This document shows positions 10,274 through 19,414 of a DNA stretch of 64,000 nt, piece by piece. Source of the DNA: Pelosinus fermentans DSM 17108 (GTDB lineage Bacteria > Bacillota > Negativicutes > DSM-13327). Within the stretch, counting starts at the first letter, position 1. Each line of letters opens with the position of its first letter. Where the stretch lies: contig NZ_AKVN02000001.1 in NCBI RefSeq assembly GCF_000271485.2, forward strand, positions 1,988,001 to 2,052,000, written 5' to 3'. The notes beneath the pieces are model-generated. The model was not told where the DNA came from and made no database searches. It saw only the letters and a program-made list of their open reading frames with translations. Made by a program: the position numbers and the translations under genes.

Positions 10274-10552
10274 ATGCTTGAATTGATTCAAAAACTTTTT
10301 GGCAAAGATTCTAATTCTTCAAAAGATATTGCCAAAGAAAGACTACGATTGGTACTGGTTCATGATAGGGTTAATGTTTCTCCCCAATTGATGGAGACAT
10401 TAAAAGATGATATGTTTAAAGCCATATCGAATTATATGGATATCAATGAAAAGTGCATGGAAGTGAATCTTACTCATACTGAATCATCCGTAACTCTCGT
10501 TGCTAATATTCCTGTGACCAGTATGAAAAGAGGCGCTATGTCAAAGAGATAA
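10274..10552 (+). CDS. minE: Cell division topological factor MinE
   Basis: A 92-residue activator of the MinD ATPase. The N-terminal MLELIQKLFGKD is the membrane-contacting helix, KDIAKERLRLVLVHDR the MinD-contact region, and the C-terminal half the dimerisation domain. A GGGAGG site lies 5 bases before the ATG. Bacillus lacks minE, and its presence fits Negativicutes and clostridia. A terminator follows about 70 bases later. Confidence 0.93.
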   Translation: MLELIQKLFGKDSNSSKDIAKERLRLVLVHDRVNVSPQLMETLKDDMFKAISNYMDINEKCMEVNLTHTESSVTLVANIPVTSMKRGAMSKR

Positions 10553-10620
10553 GCTGGTAGGAGCGGTTTACTACTTATGAATGAGAGCGGCGGTTTTATC
10601 ATTGTATAAAAATTACCATT

Positions 10621-10648
10621 AGGCGCAGTATAGTATACTGCGCCTTTT
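10621..10648 (+). terminator. Terminator after minE
   Basis: A perfect 11-bp stem (AGGCGCAGTAT / ATACTGCGCCT) with a 3-base loop and a short T run (TTTTAT). Confidence 0.85.
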
Positions 10649-10715
10649 ATGTGGACGAAATTGGGAAATGATATTATAATAAGAAATGACTTGATATGGA
10701 AGGTATGTGTAAGGT

Positions 10716-11822
10716 ATGTTAAATCGGCGTCTATTACGAAATTTAGATTTTGTTACAATTACTACAACAGTGATACTGATTTTAATAAGTTTGGTAGTAA
10801 TCGGCAGCGCAACTCATATCAATACACCTGGTGAAGAACGATATTGGTATGTTGAGCGCCAAGGAATGTTTGCCCTGTTTAATGTGATTTTCATAATTAT
10901 TTTATTGAACTTTGACTATAAAGTACTAAGTAAATTTGCCAATGGGCTGTATGGTATCAATTTAGTCATGCTGTTGGCTGTTATGTTTATCGGTCAATCA
11001 GCTCTTGGCGCGCAGCGATGGATACAAATAGGTCCTATTAGCTTGCAGCCTTCAGAGTTCTCCAAGTTAATTATGATCATTGCATTAGCGGATATGCTGG
11101 ACAAAAAAACAGGGAAACTCAATTCATTTAAAGATCTTATACCCATTTTTTTATACGTGGGTGTACCTTTTTTGTTAATTTTAAAGCAGCCTGATCTTGG
11201 GACTTCTCTTGTGTTTTTAGCTATTTTATTTGGTATGCTCTTTATTGCAGGGATTAAAAGTAAGCATTTGATGATGATTTTTGGCGCTGGTGCTGCTTTG
11301 ATGCCTATATTTTGGCATTTCCTAAAGGATTATCAAAAAATGCGATTGTCTGTATTTATTGACCCCAATGTTGATCCGTTAGGATCTGGTTATCATATTA
11401 TACAGTCTAAGATTGCCATTGGATCAGGAATGCTATTGGGTAAAGGACTTTTTGGCGGCACCCAAAGCCAGTTGAACTTTTTACCGGAAAACCATACAGA
11501 TTTTATTTTTGCTGTGATTGGTGAGGAACTTGGCTTCATTGGAGCGGTTTTAATTTTATTGCTGTATTTTATTCTCTTATATCGTGGTGTAAAAATTGCT
11601 GGTGAAGCAAAAGATAATTTTGGAACGTTGCTAGCGACAGGAATTACCTCGATGTTGACGTTCCATGTATTAGTGAATGTAGGGATGACTGCCGGTATTA
11701 TGCCGGTAACCGGTATCCCCTTACCTTTAATGAGTTATGGAGTTAGTGCTCTTACTACGAATATGATTAGCATTGGTATTTTACTAAATATCTATATGCG
11801 TAGACAAAAGATTATGTTTTAA
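10716..11822 (+). CDS. rodA: SEDS-family peptidoglycan glycosyltransferase RodA
   Basis: A polytopic SEDS protein of 368 residues with about ten membrane helices that polymerises glycan strands in the elongasome with PBP2. Family signatures include GAQRWIQIGPISLQPSEFSK, LKQPDLGTSLVF, the long extracytoplasmic loop ending FLPENHTDFIFAVIGEELGF, and GIPLPLMSYGVSAL near the C-terminus. It follows the min genes behind a terminator and is followed by another one, so it is probably transcribed alone. Confidence 0.95.
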   Translation: MLNRRLLRNLDFVTITTTVILILISLVVIGSATHINTPGEERYWYVERQGMFALFNVIFIIILLNFDYKVLSKFANGLYGINLVMLLAVMFIGQSALGAQRWIQIGPISLQPSEFSKLIMIIALADMLDKKTGKLNSFKDLIPIFLYVGVPFLLILKQPDLGTSLVFLAILFGMLFIAGIKSKHLMMIFGAGAALMPIFWHFLKDYQKMRLSVFIDPNVDPLGSGYHIIQSKIAIGSGMLLGKGLFGGTQSQLNFLPENHTDFIFAVIGEELGFIGAVLILLLYFILLYRGVKIAGEAKDNFGTLLATGITSMLTFHVLVNVGMTAGIMPVTGIPLPLMSYGVSALTTNMISIGILLNIYMRRQKIMF

Positions 11823-11894
11823 ATATATGCAATGCTTTAAAATGTAACGTAGATTGTTAGTCTGTATGTAGGTCTCAGCATGTACAGAAGATGC

Positions 11895-11925
11895 AAGAGG
11901 ATGCACCGCCAGGTGCATCCTCTTT
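11895..11925 (+). terminator. Terminator after rodA
   Basis: A 13-bp stem (AAGAGGATGCACC / GGTGCATCCTCTT) with a 4-base loop and a short T stretch. Confidence 0.82.
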
Positions 11926-12000
11926 GAAATTCTAAGCATATATTGCGTTCCTTTTCTCATATATATTCTATAGTAATAGGTGCTGGTGTGGGGGTGCGAT

Positions 12001-12741
12001 ATGGCAAAGCTATGGAATAAGTTAAGAAAGAATCGATGGGGCGAAACAAGGGAAACGGATTATTCATGGCAGTATCAAGAGGAAGAGGTGAACTATAATT
12101 GGCTTAAAAAGACAATTATAGCAGGTATTGTGTTTGCAATTGTATATTGTGCTCATATATCGGAAACGGCCATAGGGAGAATCATGGATGATGGGGTTCG
12201 TTATACCTTAACAGCGCAAACAGATGTGAATTATGTAGTGGAAAAAATCATTAGTGTGGCTCCGGAAAATCTAGATCTCTCAATACTTAAAAGAGTTCAG
12301 ACTACAATATCCAAACCTGCAGATCCATTATTGTATATGCATGCGCCTGTTACAGGGAAAATTACAGTTCCATTTGGCTGGGGCGTTGATCCTGTGTTAA
12401 AACAAGAAAAAATGCATGAAGGAATTGATATGGAAGCTGCTTTAGGAACGAGTGTGCAAGCAGCTGCTCCTGGTAAGGTAAAAATGATTACGGATAGTGC
12501 CCAATTGGGAAAGGTAGTAATCATCGAACATAGTCAGGAGATTGAAACTGTATATGGTCACTTAGGAGAAGTTCTTGTACAGCAAGGGGATGCGATTAGC
12601 CAAGGACAGATTATTGCTAAAGTAGGTAAAAGCGGCATGGTAACTGGACCTTTACTTTATTTTGAGGTGAGGGAAAACGGTAAGGCCATTGATCCTACTA
12701 CTCGGTTAAAGGGAGAGTTTCCTAAGGGAGAGGAGAAGTGA
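12001..12741 (+). CDS. spoIVFA: SpoIVFA-like protein with degenerate M23 peptidase domain
   Basis: A 246-residue membrane protein: cytoplasmic N-terminus, one membrane helix (about 36-54), then an extracytoplasmic M23/LytM-like domain. In Bacillus SpoIVFA holds the SpoIVFB protease inactive in the outer forespore membrane until sigma-K activation. HEGIDM and YGHLGE keep part of the metal site, but the HxH motif (normally HLHFEVR) reads LLYFEVR, so peptidase activity is unlikely. ATG 12001 follows a GTGGGGG site. The gene lies 5 bases before the M50 protease gene, as in Bacillus spoIVFAB; the assignment rests on this context plus domain make-up. Confidence 0.75.
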   Translation: MAKLWNKLRKNRWGETRETDYSWQYQEEEVNYNWLKKTIIAGIVFAIVYCAHISETAIGRIMDDGVRYTLTAQTDVNYVVEKIISVAPENLDLSILKRVQTTISKPADPLLYMHAPVTGKITVPFGWGVDPVLKQEKMHEGIDMEAALGTSVQAAAPGKVKMITDSAQLGKVVIIEHSQEIETVYGHLGEVLVQQGDAISQGQIIAKVGKSGMVTGPLLYFEVRENGKAIDPTTRLKGEFPKGEEK

Positions 12742-12746
12742 GTTGA

Positions 12747-13625
12747 TTGCGGGTTGCTAATGTAGCAGGGATAGACTTGATCGTGAGTTATTGGTTTATC
12801 GCAATGATCTTATTCTTCTCTTTAGCTGGTATGATGGTGAAAGTACTTCTCGTTTTTAGTGCAGTTCTCTGGCATGAATTAGCTCACGCAGGGGCTGCTA
12901 TAGCCTTAGGATTTTCAGTGCGTGAAGTGGAGTTGCTGCCCTTTGGTGGTGTGGCACGAATCGAAGGATTGGGGGCAGCCAGTTCAAAAAGTGAGATGAT
13001 AATAGCCGCCGCCGGACCAGCAGCAAGTATGGTTTTGGCGGCGATTGTTTATGGTAGTATGTTTTATTTTAATTTGTGGACTGAAATATGGGATTTTTTT
13101 TACAAAGCGAATATCATGCTGGCAATCTTTAATATGATACCAGGTTTACCTCTTGATGGTGGGCGCATTTTTAGAGCATGGCTGGCTTTATATATGGATT
13201 ATGGAAAGGCCACTGCTGTTGCTGCTGGTGTCAGTAAATGTGTAAGTATTTCATTGGTATGCATTGTGATTTTTCAATATGTGCAAGGCAGCACAATAAA
13301 TATCTCTTTTCTAGTAGCAGCTATTTTTTTATACACAACCGCAAAGAGTGAATTAAAGGTGGCTGGCTTTCGTACTTTGCGCATCATGGCTCAAAAGAAA
13401 ACCTTACTGCGCTCAAGGGGAATGATGCCAACGATACATCTTACCGTTATGAAAGGTGTATTGCTTAAGGATATTGTTCGTTTGTTTCGTCCTGATCAGT
13501 ATTATGTGATGCTGGTGGTAAATGATGATTGCAGAGTCTGCGGCACCTTAACGGAGACCGAGGTATGGGAAGGGTTGCCAAAGAATGGTCTACATGCTAG
13601 TATTGGTGAGCTGATAGATTCATGA
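12747..13625 (+). CDS. spoIVFB: SpoIVFB-like M50 intramembrane metalloprotease
   Basis: A 292-residue site-2-type protease. HELAH (about residues 43-47) and the LDGGR motif in MIPGLPLDGGRIF provide the zinc ligands within membrane helices. About five or six helices are followed by a C-terminal cytoplasmic region resembling a CBS domain (about 215-290), which in SpoIVFB senses ATP. In Bacillus it cleaves pro-sigma-K in the mother cell. The start is TTG 12747 after a GGGAGAGGAG stretch. It pairs with the preceding spoIVFA-like gene; whether it acts on sigma-K here is inferred. Confidence 0.85.
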   Translation: MRVANVAGIDLIVSYWFIAMILFFSLAGMMVKVLLVFSAVLWHELAHAGAAIALGFSVREVELLPFGGVARIEGLGAASSKSEMIIAAAGPAASMVLAAIVYGSMFYFNLWTEIWDFFYKANIMLAIFNMIPGLPLDGGRIFRAWLALYMDYGKATAVAAGVSKCVSISLVCIVIFQYVQGSTINISFLVAAIFLYTTAKSELKVAGFRTLRIMAQKKTLLRSRGMMPTIHLTVMKGVLLKDIVRLFRPDQYYVMLVVNDDCRVCGTLTETEVWEGLPKNGLHASIGELIDS

Positions 13626-13844
13626 AGCATCTGTAATGAATAAAGCCATCCTATAAGATTATTCGTGAATATAGCATTTTAGGCAGGAATTTTTCTTATT
13701 ATGTAGAACGTAAGGTAGGATATCTGACTAAACTTTGGATATTTTTGGGCAGTATATATATAATCGAGTAAAATAAACAATATATGTGCTACTCGATTTT
13801 TATACAATAATTTTTGAAGCAAAATTTGGAGGTTAGTATTACTT

Positions 13845-15698
13845 ATGATAACTTTAGATCCTGCCATGTTAAATCGGGTCATAAAACCTGCCCGATACAC
13901 AGGGAATGAATGGAACAGCATAAAGAAAGACCATGATACGGTCTCTGTAACAGTGGCTTTATCCTTACCGGATGTATATGAAGTCGGCATGTCAAATTTG
14001 GGATTAAAAATTTTGTATCAAATACTAAATAACAGGGAAGATACTGCTGCAGAGCGGGTATATGCACCTTGGGTTGATATGGAAGCTGAGATGCGGGAGC
14101 GTAATATCCCTCTTTATACCCTGGAAAGTTTAAAGCCAGTTAGGGAATTTGATATAGTTGGCTTTTCCCTTCAATATGAAATGAGTTATAGCAATGTATT
14201 AAATATGTTGGATTTAGCAGGAATTCCCTTGTTTACAGCAGAACGGGATGAACACATGCCGATTATTATCGGGGGCGGACCTTGTACATTTAATGCAGAA
14301 CCTGTTGCTGACTTCTTTGACTGTCTTGTTTTAGGAGAAGGCGAAGAAGTAATGGAAGACATTATTGCGGCAGTCTCATCCTGGAAAAAAGCAGGAAAAA
14401 TAAATGGTAGATCAGGAATTTTAAAAAGTCTAGCTCAGATTGGTGGAGTTTATGTACCCTCGCTTTATGATGTAACGTATCATGAAAATGGTATGGTAGC
14501 CGAAGTGCTGCCTAATTGCCCCGAAGTCCCTTTGGTTGTGACCAAGCGAGTGGTAAAAGATCTGAATAAGGTAGAATACGCTACAAGACCCATTGTGCCT
14601 TTTCTAGATATTGTCCATGACCGCATTATGCTGGAATTGTTTCGGGGCTGTACCAGAGGGTGCCGTTTTTGCCAAGCGGGAGTGCTGTATCGACCAGTAC
14701 GAGAACGTCGTCCAGAATTGCTCTTGAAAATGGCTAAAGAAATGGTAGACAGCACAGGATATAATGAAATATCTCTCACTTCCCTCAGTTCAGCAGATTA
14801 TTCTTGTTTGCCTGATCTTGTTGACTCTTTAATGGGAGAACTAAAAGAACAGGGGGTGAGTGTGTCTTTGCCATCCCTTAGGATTGACAGTTTTTCCATT
14901 GATCTTGCACAAAAAGTGCAGCAGGTGCGAAAAAGTGGTCTGACATTTGCTCCCGAAGCAGGTTCTCAGCGTATGCGGGATGTGATCAATAAAGGAGTAA
15001 CGCAAAAAAACCTAGAGGATGCTGTGAGTGCCGCTTTTCAGGCGGGATGGTCCACGGTAAAATTATATTTTATGATGGGATTACCGACAGAAACTGATGA
15101 GGATGTGCTGGGAATTGCGGATCTGGCTTACAAAGTACTGGATCTATATAAGGAAATAAAAGGACGCAGGGGAGCAAAAGTAACAGTAAGCGTATCTTGC
15201 TTTGTTCCCAAACCTCATACTCCTTTTCAATGGTTTGGTCAAGATCTTGCCAATGAATTTGAACGCAAGCAGCAATTATTAAAAGCGCGTCTTCGGGATC
15301 GAAGTATTACCTTTAATTGGCACGATGCTCGTACCAGCTTCTTAGAAGGAGCCTTTGCCCGTGGAGATAGAAGATTAGGACAAGTACTGCTGAAAGCCTG
15401 GCAAAATGGTGCCAGGTTTGACGGATGGTCAGAGTATTTTAAATATGATGTGTGGATGGATGCTTTTAAGACTTGTGAAATCGATCCCTATTTTTATGCA
15501 ACCCGCCATCGGGATTTTGATGAAGTGATGCCATGGGATCATTTATCTTCGGGTGCGTCAAAACAATTTTTGCAGCGTGAATATGAGCAGGCTGTAACAG
15601 AAGAATTAACATGTGACTGTAGAAGGGAACACTGTAGTGCTTGTGGTGTATGTCCAGGACTCGGTGTTGAGGTATTAGATTGGGGGAGTCGGGCATAA
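13845..15698 (+). CDS. B12-binding-domain radical SAM protein (TIGR03960 type)
   Basis: A 617-residue enzyme with an N-terminal cobalamin-binding-like domain, which includes IIIGGGPCTFNAEP and LGEGEEVMEDI, and a radical SAM core. The CX3CX2C cluster for the [4Fe-4S] centre is at Cys269, Cys273 and Cys276 (GCTRGCRFCQAG). A C-terminal extension has further Cys (CDCRREHCSACGVC). This family always seems paired with the next gene's family, upstream of rng/rplU in Firmicutes. The substrate is unknown; a tRNA or protein modification is only a guess. GGAGG lies upstream of ATG 13845. Confidence 0.85.
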   Translation: MITLDPAMLNRVIKPARYTGNEWNSIKKDHDTVSVTVALSLPDVYEVGMSNLGLKILYQILNNREDTAAERVYAPWVDMEAEMRERNIPLYTLESLKPVREFDIVGFSLQYEMSYSNVLNMLDLAGIPLFTAERDEHMPIIIGGGPCTFNAEPVADFFDCLVLGEGEEVMEDIIAAVSSWKKAGKINGRSGILKSLAQIGGVYVPSLYDVTYHENGMVAEVLPNCPEVPLVVTKRVVKDLNKVEYATRPIVPFLDIVHDRIMLELFRGCTRGCRFCQAGVLYRPVRERRPELLLKMAKEMVDSTGYNEISLTSLSSADYSCLPDLVDSLMGELKEQGVSVSLPSLRIDSFSIDLAQKVQQVRKSGLTFAPEAGSQRMRDVINKGVTQKNLEDAVSAAFQAGWSTVKLYFMMGLPTETDEDVLGIADLAYKVLDLYKEIKGRRGAKVTVSVSCFVPKPHTPFQWFGQDLANEFERKQQLLKARLRDRSITFNWHDARTSFLEGAFARGDRRLGQVLLKAWQNGARFDGWSEYFKYDVWMDAFKTCEIDPYFYATRHRDFDEVMPWDHLSSGASKQFLQREYEQAVTEELTCDCRREHCSACGVCPGLGVEVLDWGSRA

Positions 15699-16393
15699 TG
15701 GCAAAATTACGTTTAGAGATTACAAAAGGGGAAGAAATACGCTATATTTCTCATCTGGATTATGCCAGCGCCATGGAAAGAGCGATTATACGAGCCAAAT
15801 TGCCCGTGGCCTATTCAGAAGGGTTTAACCCTCATATGAAAATATCCTTTGCTTCTGCTTTAGCTGTAGGGGTAACAAGTCAAGCTGAATATATTGATAT
15901 TGAATGTAAGGAAGAGATTGATGTAAATCAGGCAGTAGAGCATCTCAAAGCTTCATTACCTATGGGAATTCGCATAAAAGGTGCTGCTTATATGCAAGGA
16001 AATGTTCCTGCATTAATGGCCATTGTCAACCTAGCTACTTATGAAATAACAGTACCGTTGTTAGCAGAGGATATTGGGATTATTGAGGATAGTATCCGAT
16101 GGTTCAATGAAGCTGAAGCTGTTTTATATACGCGAGAGTCTCCTAAAGGGAAAAAAGAAATTGAAATAAAGCAATATATGGCAAAGCCCATTACCCTAAC
16201 AGCCTTGGATAAGGCAGTGCGTCTTATTTTGGAAATCCAAATTACTCCGACGGGCAGCATTAAGCCAGGAGAAGTCTTAGGAGCCTTGGTGGCTATGTTT
16301 GATTTACCTGTAGACATTGATAATCTCTTGATTCACCGTACTGGACTTTATATTAGTAATGCAAATAGACAGGTGTCACCTGTAGAGCTGTAA
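15698..16393 (+). CDS. TIGR03936 / DUF2344 radical-SAM-associated protein
   Basis: A 231-residue soluble protein of the DUF2344 family, which is either encoded beside or fused to TIGR03960 radical SAM proteins. The N-terminal pattern RYISHLDY...RAIIRAKLPVAYSEGFNPH is diagnostic. ATG 15698 overlaps the upstream stop by one base (TAATG) with GGGGGAG before it; an upstream in-frame TTG at 15680 is less likely. The strict pairing implies that the two proteins act together in one unknown modification. Confidence 0.85.
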   Translation: MAKLRLEITKGEEIRYISHLDYASAMERAIIRAKLPVAYSEGFNPHMKISFASALAVGVTSQAEYIDIECKEEIDVNQAVEHLKASLPMGIRIKGAAYMQGNVPALMAIVNLATYEITVPLLAEDIGIIEDSIRWFNEAEAVLYTRESPKGKKEIEIKQYMAKPITLTALDKAVRLILEIQITPTGSIKPGEVLGALVAMFDLPVDIDNLLIHRTGLYISNANRQVSPVEL

Positions 16394-16478
16394 GAAAGAG
16401 GAAGCAGTAACCGCAGCAATTTTTCAAGAGCAGTTATAAAATGATAATAATGTAAAAATTAAGAAAGGAGGGAACGGG

Positions 16479-17933
16479 ATGGGAAAAACAATTGTGGTGA
16501 ATATGACGCCAGAAGAAACAAGAATGGCAATTTTGGAAGATAAGGAATTGATTGAAGTATCCATAGAGCGAACTAAAAGTGGTCACAGTGTTGGCAATAT
16601 ATATAAAGGCAAAACAAAGAATGTACTTCCTGGTATGCAAGCGGCATTTATTGATATTGGGAGAGAAAAAAATGCTTTTTTGTATATTGGCGATGCATTG
16701 CCTCAGGGTGCTGCTCAGGCGCTTGCTGATACTGCCTTAACAGTGGGCAAAGACGTTATGGTTCAGATTGTAAAGGATGCAATTGGTACTAAAGGACCTC
16801 GGGCGACTACACACTTAACCTTGCCAGGACGATATGTCGTATTAATGCCTACCGTCGATTATATTGCGACTTCAAGACGTATAGGGGATGAAGAAGAAAG
16901 GATACGGCTAAAAAAAATTATTGAGAAAGTGCGGCCGGAAGGTATGGGGGTTATTATTCGTACCATGTCTGAAGGTAAAAGTGAAGAGGATCTGCAAAAA
17001 GATATTGAGTATCTTTATAACCTATGGAAGGCACTCGTCGCCAGGAGTAAAAGAGCTGCTGCGCCGATCTTGCTGTATCGTGATGTGGATTTGGTAATTC
17101 GTATCGTACGTGATTACTTAGCCGATGATGTAGAAACATTTATTTTGGATAACCAGGATGCCTATGGACGAGTTTGTGATTTGCTTAACTATATGTCACC
17201 AGAACTGGTAAGCAGAGTTACCCTTTATCAAGGGAAAGAAGATATTTTTACGCATTTTGGGATTGATGAAGAGTTAAAGAAAATCGGCCAGCGTTCCATT
17301 TGGCTTGCATGTGGTGGTTATATTGTAATTGATAAAACAGAAGCGCTAACGGTTATTGACGTGAATACAGGAAAGTTTGTCGGGTCTACTAATTTATCAG
17401 ATACCGTTTTTCGAACCAATTTAGAAGCAGCAAGCGAAATTGTTAGACAAATACGTTTACGGGATATTGGCGGCATTATTATTATTGATTTTATCGATAT
17501 GGATAAAGAAGAACAGAAACAGGCAGTATTAGCTGCGCTAGCAGAAGAATTTAAACGTGACCGTACAAAAACCAATATACTTGGTTTTACTGGCTTGGGC
17601 TTAGTAGAGATTACACGAAAAAAAGTTCGGCAAAATGTAGAAGGAATGCTTTATAATGAATGCCCATGCTGCGAAGGACGCGGCAGGGTACAGTCCCCTG
17701 AAACAGTAATGATTAACATCTGGCGCAAGATGCGTTATATCATGAGTCAACCCAGGAGGCAGGGACGTCTTGTCATTCAAGTGCATCCTCTTGTTGCGGA
17801 AATGATTAAAAGTCAAGGCGAGTTAACCCGTATGGAACACGAGTTGGCTTGTTCATTACGGGTAGAAGCATTATCTGAAATGAATCCTGAGATGTTTTCC
17901 ATCTTGCATGAAAGTGATTCGTCGGGAAAATAA
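16479..17933 (+). CDS. rng: Ribonuclease G/E family endoribonuclease
   Basis: An RNase E/G catalytic-type protein of 484 residues, lacking the long RNase E tail. It has an N-terminal S1 RNA-binding domain (IYKGKTKNVLPGMQAAFIDIG, given in part as GKTKNVLPGMQAAFIDIG) and the catalytic DNase I-like region with VIDVNTGKF and IIIIDFIDM, the Asp residues that bind magnesium. The zinc-link cysteines are CPCCEGRG. It probably matures rRNA and turns over mRNA. GAAAGGAGGGAA precedes the ATG. It lies just upstream of the rplU promoter, whose -35 starts at the rng stop codon. Confidence 0.94.
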   Translation: MGKTIVVNMTPEETRMAILEDKELIEVSIERTKSGHSVGNIYKGKTKNVLPGMQAAFIDIGREKNAFLYIGDALPQGAAQALADTALTVGKDVMVQIVKDAIGTKGPRATTHLTLPGRYVVLMPTVDYIATSRRIGDEEERIRLKKIIEKVRPEGMGVIIRTMSEGKSEEDLQKDIEYLYNLWKALVARSKRAAAPILLYRDVDLVIRIVRDYLADDVETFILDNQDAYGRVCDLLNYMSPELVSRVTLYQGKEDIFTHFGIDEELKKIGQRSIWLACGGYIVIDKTEALTVIDVNTGKFVGSTNLSDTVFRTNLEAASEIVRQIRLRDIGGIIIIDFIDMDKEEQKQAVLAALAEEFKRDRTKTNILGFTGLGLVEITRKKVRQNVEGMLYNECPCCEGRGRVQSPETVMINIWRKMRYIMSQPRRQGRLVIQVHPLVAEMIKSQGELTRMEHELACSLRVEALSEMNPEMFSILHESDSSGK

Positions 17934-17962
17934 TTGACAAAGCCCCGTGCATATGCTATCAT
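17934..17962 (+). promoter_or_regulatory. Sigma-A promoter of rplU-prp-rpmA
   Basis: TTGACA at 17934-17939, a 17-base spacer and TATCAT at 17957-17962. The -35 box begins at the last bases of the rng stop. The transcript should start near 17969. Confidence 0.85.
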
Positions 17963-17968
17963 CATTCA

Positions 17969-18078
17969 ATGTAGGCGCTTATGCTTATGTGTGTCCCAAA
18001 CCGCACGGAGAGGTTCCCCAAATTCTTTTTGAGTGATCTCAAAAAGATACCACATTCGGCGAGTACAAGAACGAGGGA
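17969..18078 (+). promoter_or_regulatory. Probable L21 leader RNA
   Basis: About 110 transcribed, non-coding bases between the promoter and rplU. The segment CCGCACGGAG and a perfect 9-bp hairpin (18025-18033 with 18038-18046, loop TGAT) suggest a folded leader. Ribosomal L21 leaders that regulate this operon by binding L21 are known in Firmicutes (Rfam L21_leader). I match it by position and general features only. Confidence 0.5.
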
Positions 18079-18090
18079 GGTGTAATAATA

Positions 18091-18402
18091 ATGTACGCAA
18101 TTATTCAAACTGGTGGTAAACAATATCGCGTTTCTGAAGGTGAAGTTGTTTTCATTGAGAAAGTTGAAGCTGCAGAAGGCGAAGCAGTAGAATTCGATCG
18201 TGTACTTACTGTCGTAACAGAAGGTAATGTAGTGATTGGTCAACCTCTAGTAGCTGGCGCTAAAGTAACTGGTAAAGTTCTTTCTCAAGGTAAAGAAAAG
18301 AAGATTTTTGTTTTCAAATATAAAGCAAAATCGAATTACCGTAGACGTCAAGGTCATCGTCAACCGTTCACTAAGGTTGTGATCGAGAAGATTGAAGCAT
18401 AA
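18091..18402 (+). CDS. rplU: 50S ribosomal protein L21
   Basis: A 103-residue ribosomal protein. It begins [17 protein letters not shown] and ends with the basic segment [19 protein letters not shown], typical of bL21, which binds 23S rRNA domain VI. AGGGAGGTG precedes the ATG. It is the first gene of rplU-prp-rpmA, driven by the promoter at 17934. Confidence 0.97.
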   Translation: MYAIIQTGGKQYRVSEGEVVFIEKVEAAEGEAVEFDRVLTVVTEGNVVIGQPLVAGAKVTGKVLSQGKEKKIFVFKYKAKSNYRRRQGHRQPFTKVVIEKIEA

Positions 18403-18404
18403 GA

Positions 18405-18725
18405 ATGATCAAGATAAAGATTATTCGAAACCCAGAAGAAAGTATCGTTGAGTTTCGTGTTACTGGACATGCAAATCAAGGTCCTCATGGGCAGGATATT
18501 GTATGTGCTGGTGTATCAGCCTTAACGCAGACTGCTGTGCTGGGATTGGATCGTCACTTAAGAGCCAGAATGCATCTGGATATTGCCAGTGGCAATTTAA
18601 AGATGTGTTTATTAGATAATCCGGATCGATTAACGAATGCTGTGTTGGAAACGATGCTAATTGGTTTAACCGAGATTGCAAAGGCAAATCCGCAAAGTGT
18701 CCGTATCTCTGAACACAGGAGGTGA
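18405..18725 (+). CDS. prp: Ribosomal-processing cysteine protease Prp
   Basis: A 106-residue protease (YsxB family) that removes the N-terminal extension of L27 in Firmicutes. The catalytic His is in VTGHANQG (about residue 22) and the Cys in [10 protein letters not shown] (about residue 34). It lies between rplU and rpmA as usual, starting 2 bases after the rplU stop. Its substrate site is present in the next gene (LQLFAHKKG), so the pair is functionally consistent. Confidence 0.93.
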   Translation: MIKIKIIRNPEESIVEFRVTGHANQGPHGQDIVCAGVSALTQTAVLGLDRHLRARMHLDIASGNLKMCLLDNPDRLTNAVLETMLIGLTEIAKANPQSVRISEHRR

Positions 18726-18732
18726 AGTACAG

Positions 18733-19023
18733 ATGTTTAATTTTAATTTACAGCTATTTGCTCATAAAAAAGGTGTAGGTAGTACTCGTAACGGTCGTGA
18801 CAGTGAGTCCAAGCGTCTTGGCGTTAAACGTCACGCAGGCGAAGTCGTGACTGCTGGCAGCATTTTAGTTCGCCAGAGAGGTACTCATTTCCATACTGGT
18901 CAAAATGTTGGCATTGGTAAAGATGATACCTTATATGCAAAAATTGCTGGGCGTGTGGCTTTTGAACGCAAAGGTCGTAACGACCGTCAAGTAAGCGTAT
19001 ATCCTACAGAAGAAGCTATCTAA
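18733..19023 (+). CDS. rpmA: 50S ribosomal protein L27
   Basis: A 96-residue bL27. ATG 18733 lies 7 bases after AGGAGGTG; the open frame runs upstream to 18676 but overlaps prp and lacks a site. The N-terminus [20 protein letters not shown] contains the Firmicute extension, cut after Phe by Prp to expose AHKKG, which reaches the peptidyl-transferase centre. KAGDGRD-type sequence is replaced by the usual [18 protein letters not shown] strong terminator follows. Confidence 0.97.
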   Translation: MFNFNLQLFAHKKGVGSTRNGRDSESKRLGVKRHAGEVVTAGSILVRQRGTHFHTGQNVGIGKDDTLYAKIAGRVAFERKGRNDRQVSVYPTEEAI

Positions 19024-19030
19024 TCATTAC

Positions 19031-19069
19031 ACCTGCGGCTATCTTAAAGCCGCAGGTATTATTTTTTTT
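19031..19069 (+). terminator. Terminator of the rplU operon
   Basis: A 10-bp stem (ACCTGCGGCT / AGCCGCAGGT), a 7-base loop, then a run of eight Ts at 19062-19069. Confidence 0.88.
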
Positions 19070-19198
19070 GAAGTTGTCTTCTTCAAAGTAGTTGCCTTAC
19101 ATACAGCAGACAAAAATATCTATAAAACCACACTGGATTGTTGTATAATAGTATAAAATAGTTTAAGATGGGGCTTACAATAGAAGGGATGATTGAAA

Positions 19199-19414
19199 AT
19201 GGAAAATCATGAAGTGTGTGAAGAAATTATTACTTTATTGAGAAAGCAACGGCATGATTTTGTTAACCATTTGCAAGTTATTCATGCCATGCTGCAGATG
19301 GGCCGTAGAGAAAAAGCTCTTTTATACATAGAAGAGTTAGCGAAAGATCCTGCCTTAGTATCTGATGCTGTAAAAGCTTATGAAGAACGCTGTGCTTACC
19401 TGCATAAAACCTGA
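19199..19414 (+). CDS. Short Spo0B-like phosphotransferase domain protein
   Basis: A 71-residue helical protein. RKQRHDFVNHLQVIHAML strongly resembles the first helix of the SPOB_a dimerisation domain, where the His of RHD is phosphorylated in Bacillus Spo0B, the relay from Spo0F to Spo0A. The position between rpmA and obg is exactly that of spo0B in Bacillus. The Bacillus protein has about 190 residues; here the C-terminal kinase-like domain is absent, and no continuation is visible in any frame of the following 298 bases. ATG 19199 lies 10 bases after GAAGGG. It could be a minimal phosphorelay or regulatory protein. Confidence 0.75.
   Translation: MENHEVCEEIITLLRKQRHDFVNHLQVIHAMLQMGRREKALLYIEELAKDPALVSDAVKAYEERCAYLHKT

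Noticed and set aside
13735-13800. AATCGAGTA / TACTCGATT inverted repeat before the radical SAM gene, as terminator
   Set aside because: The loop is 19 bases and the stem short and AT-rich; not convincing as a terminator, and nothing else supports an operator.
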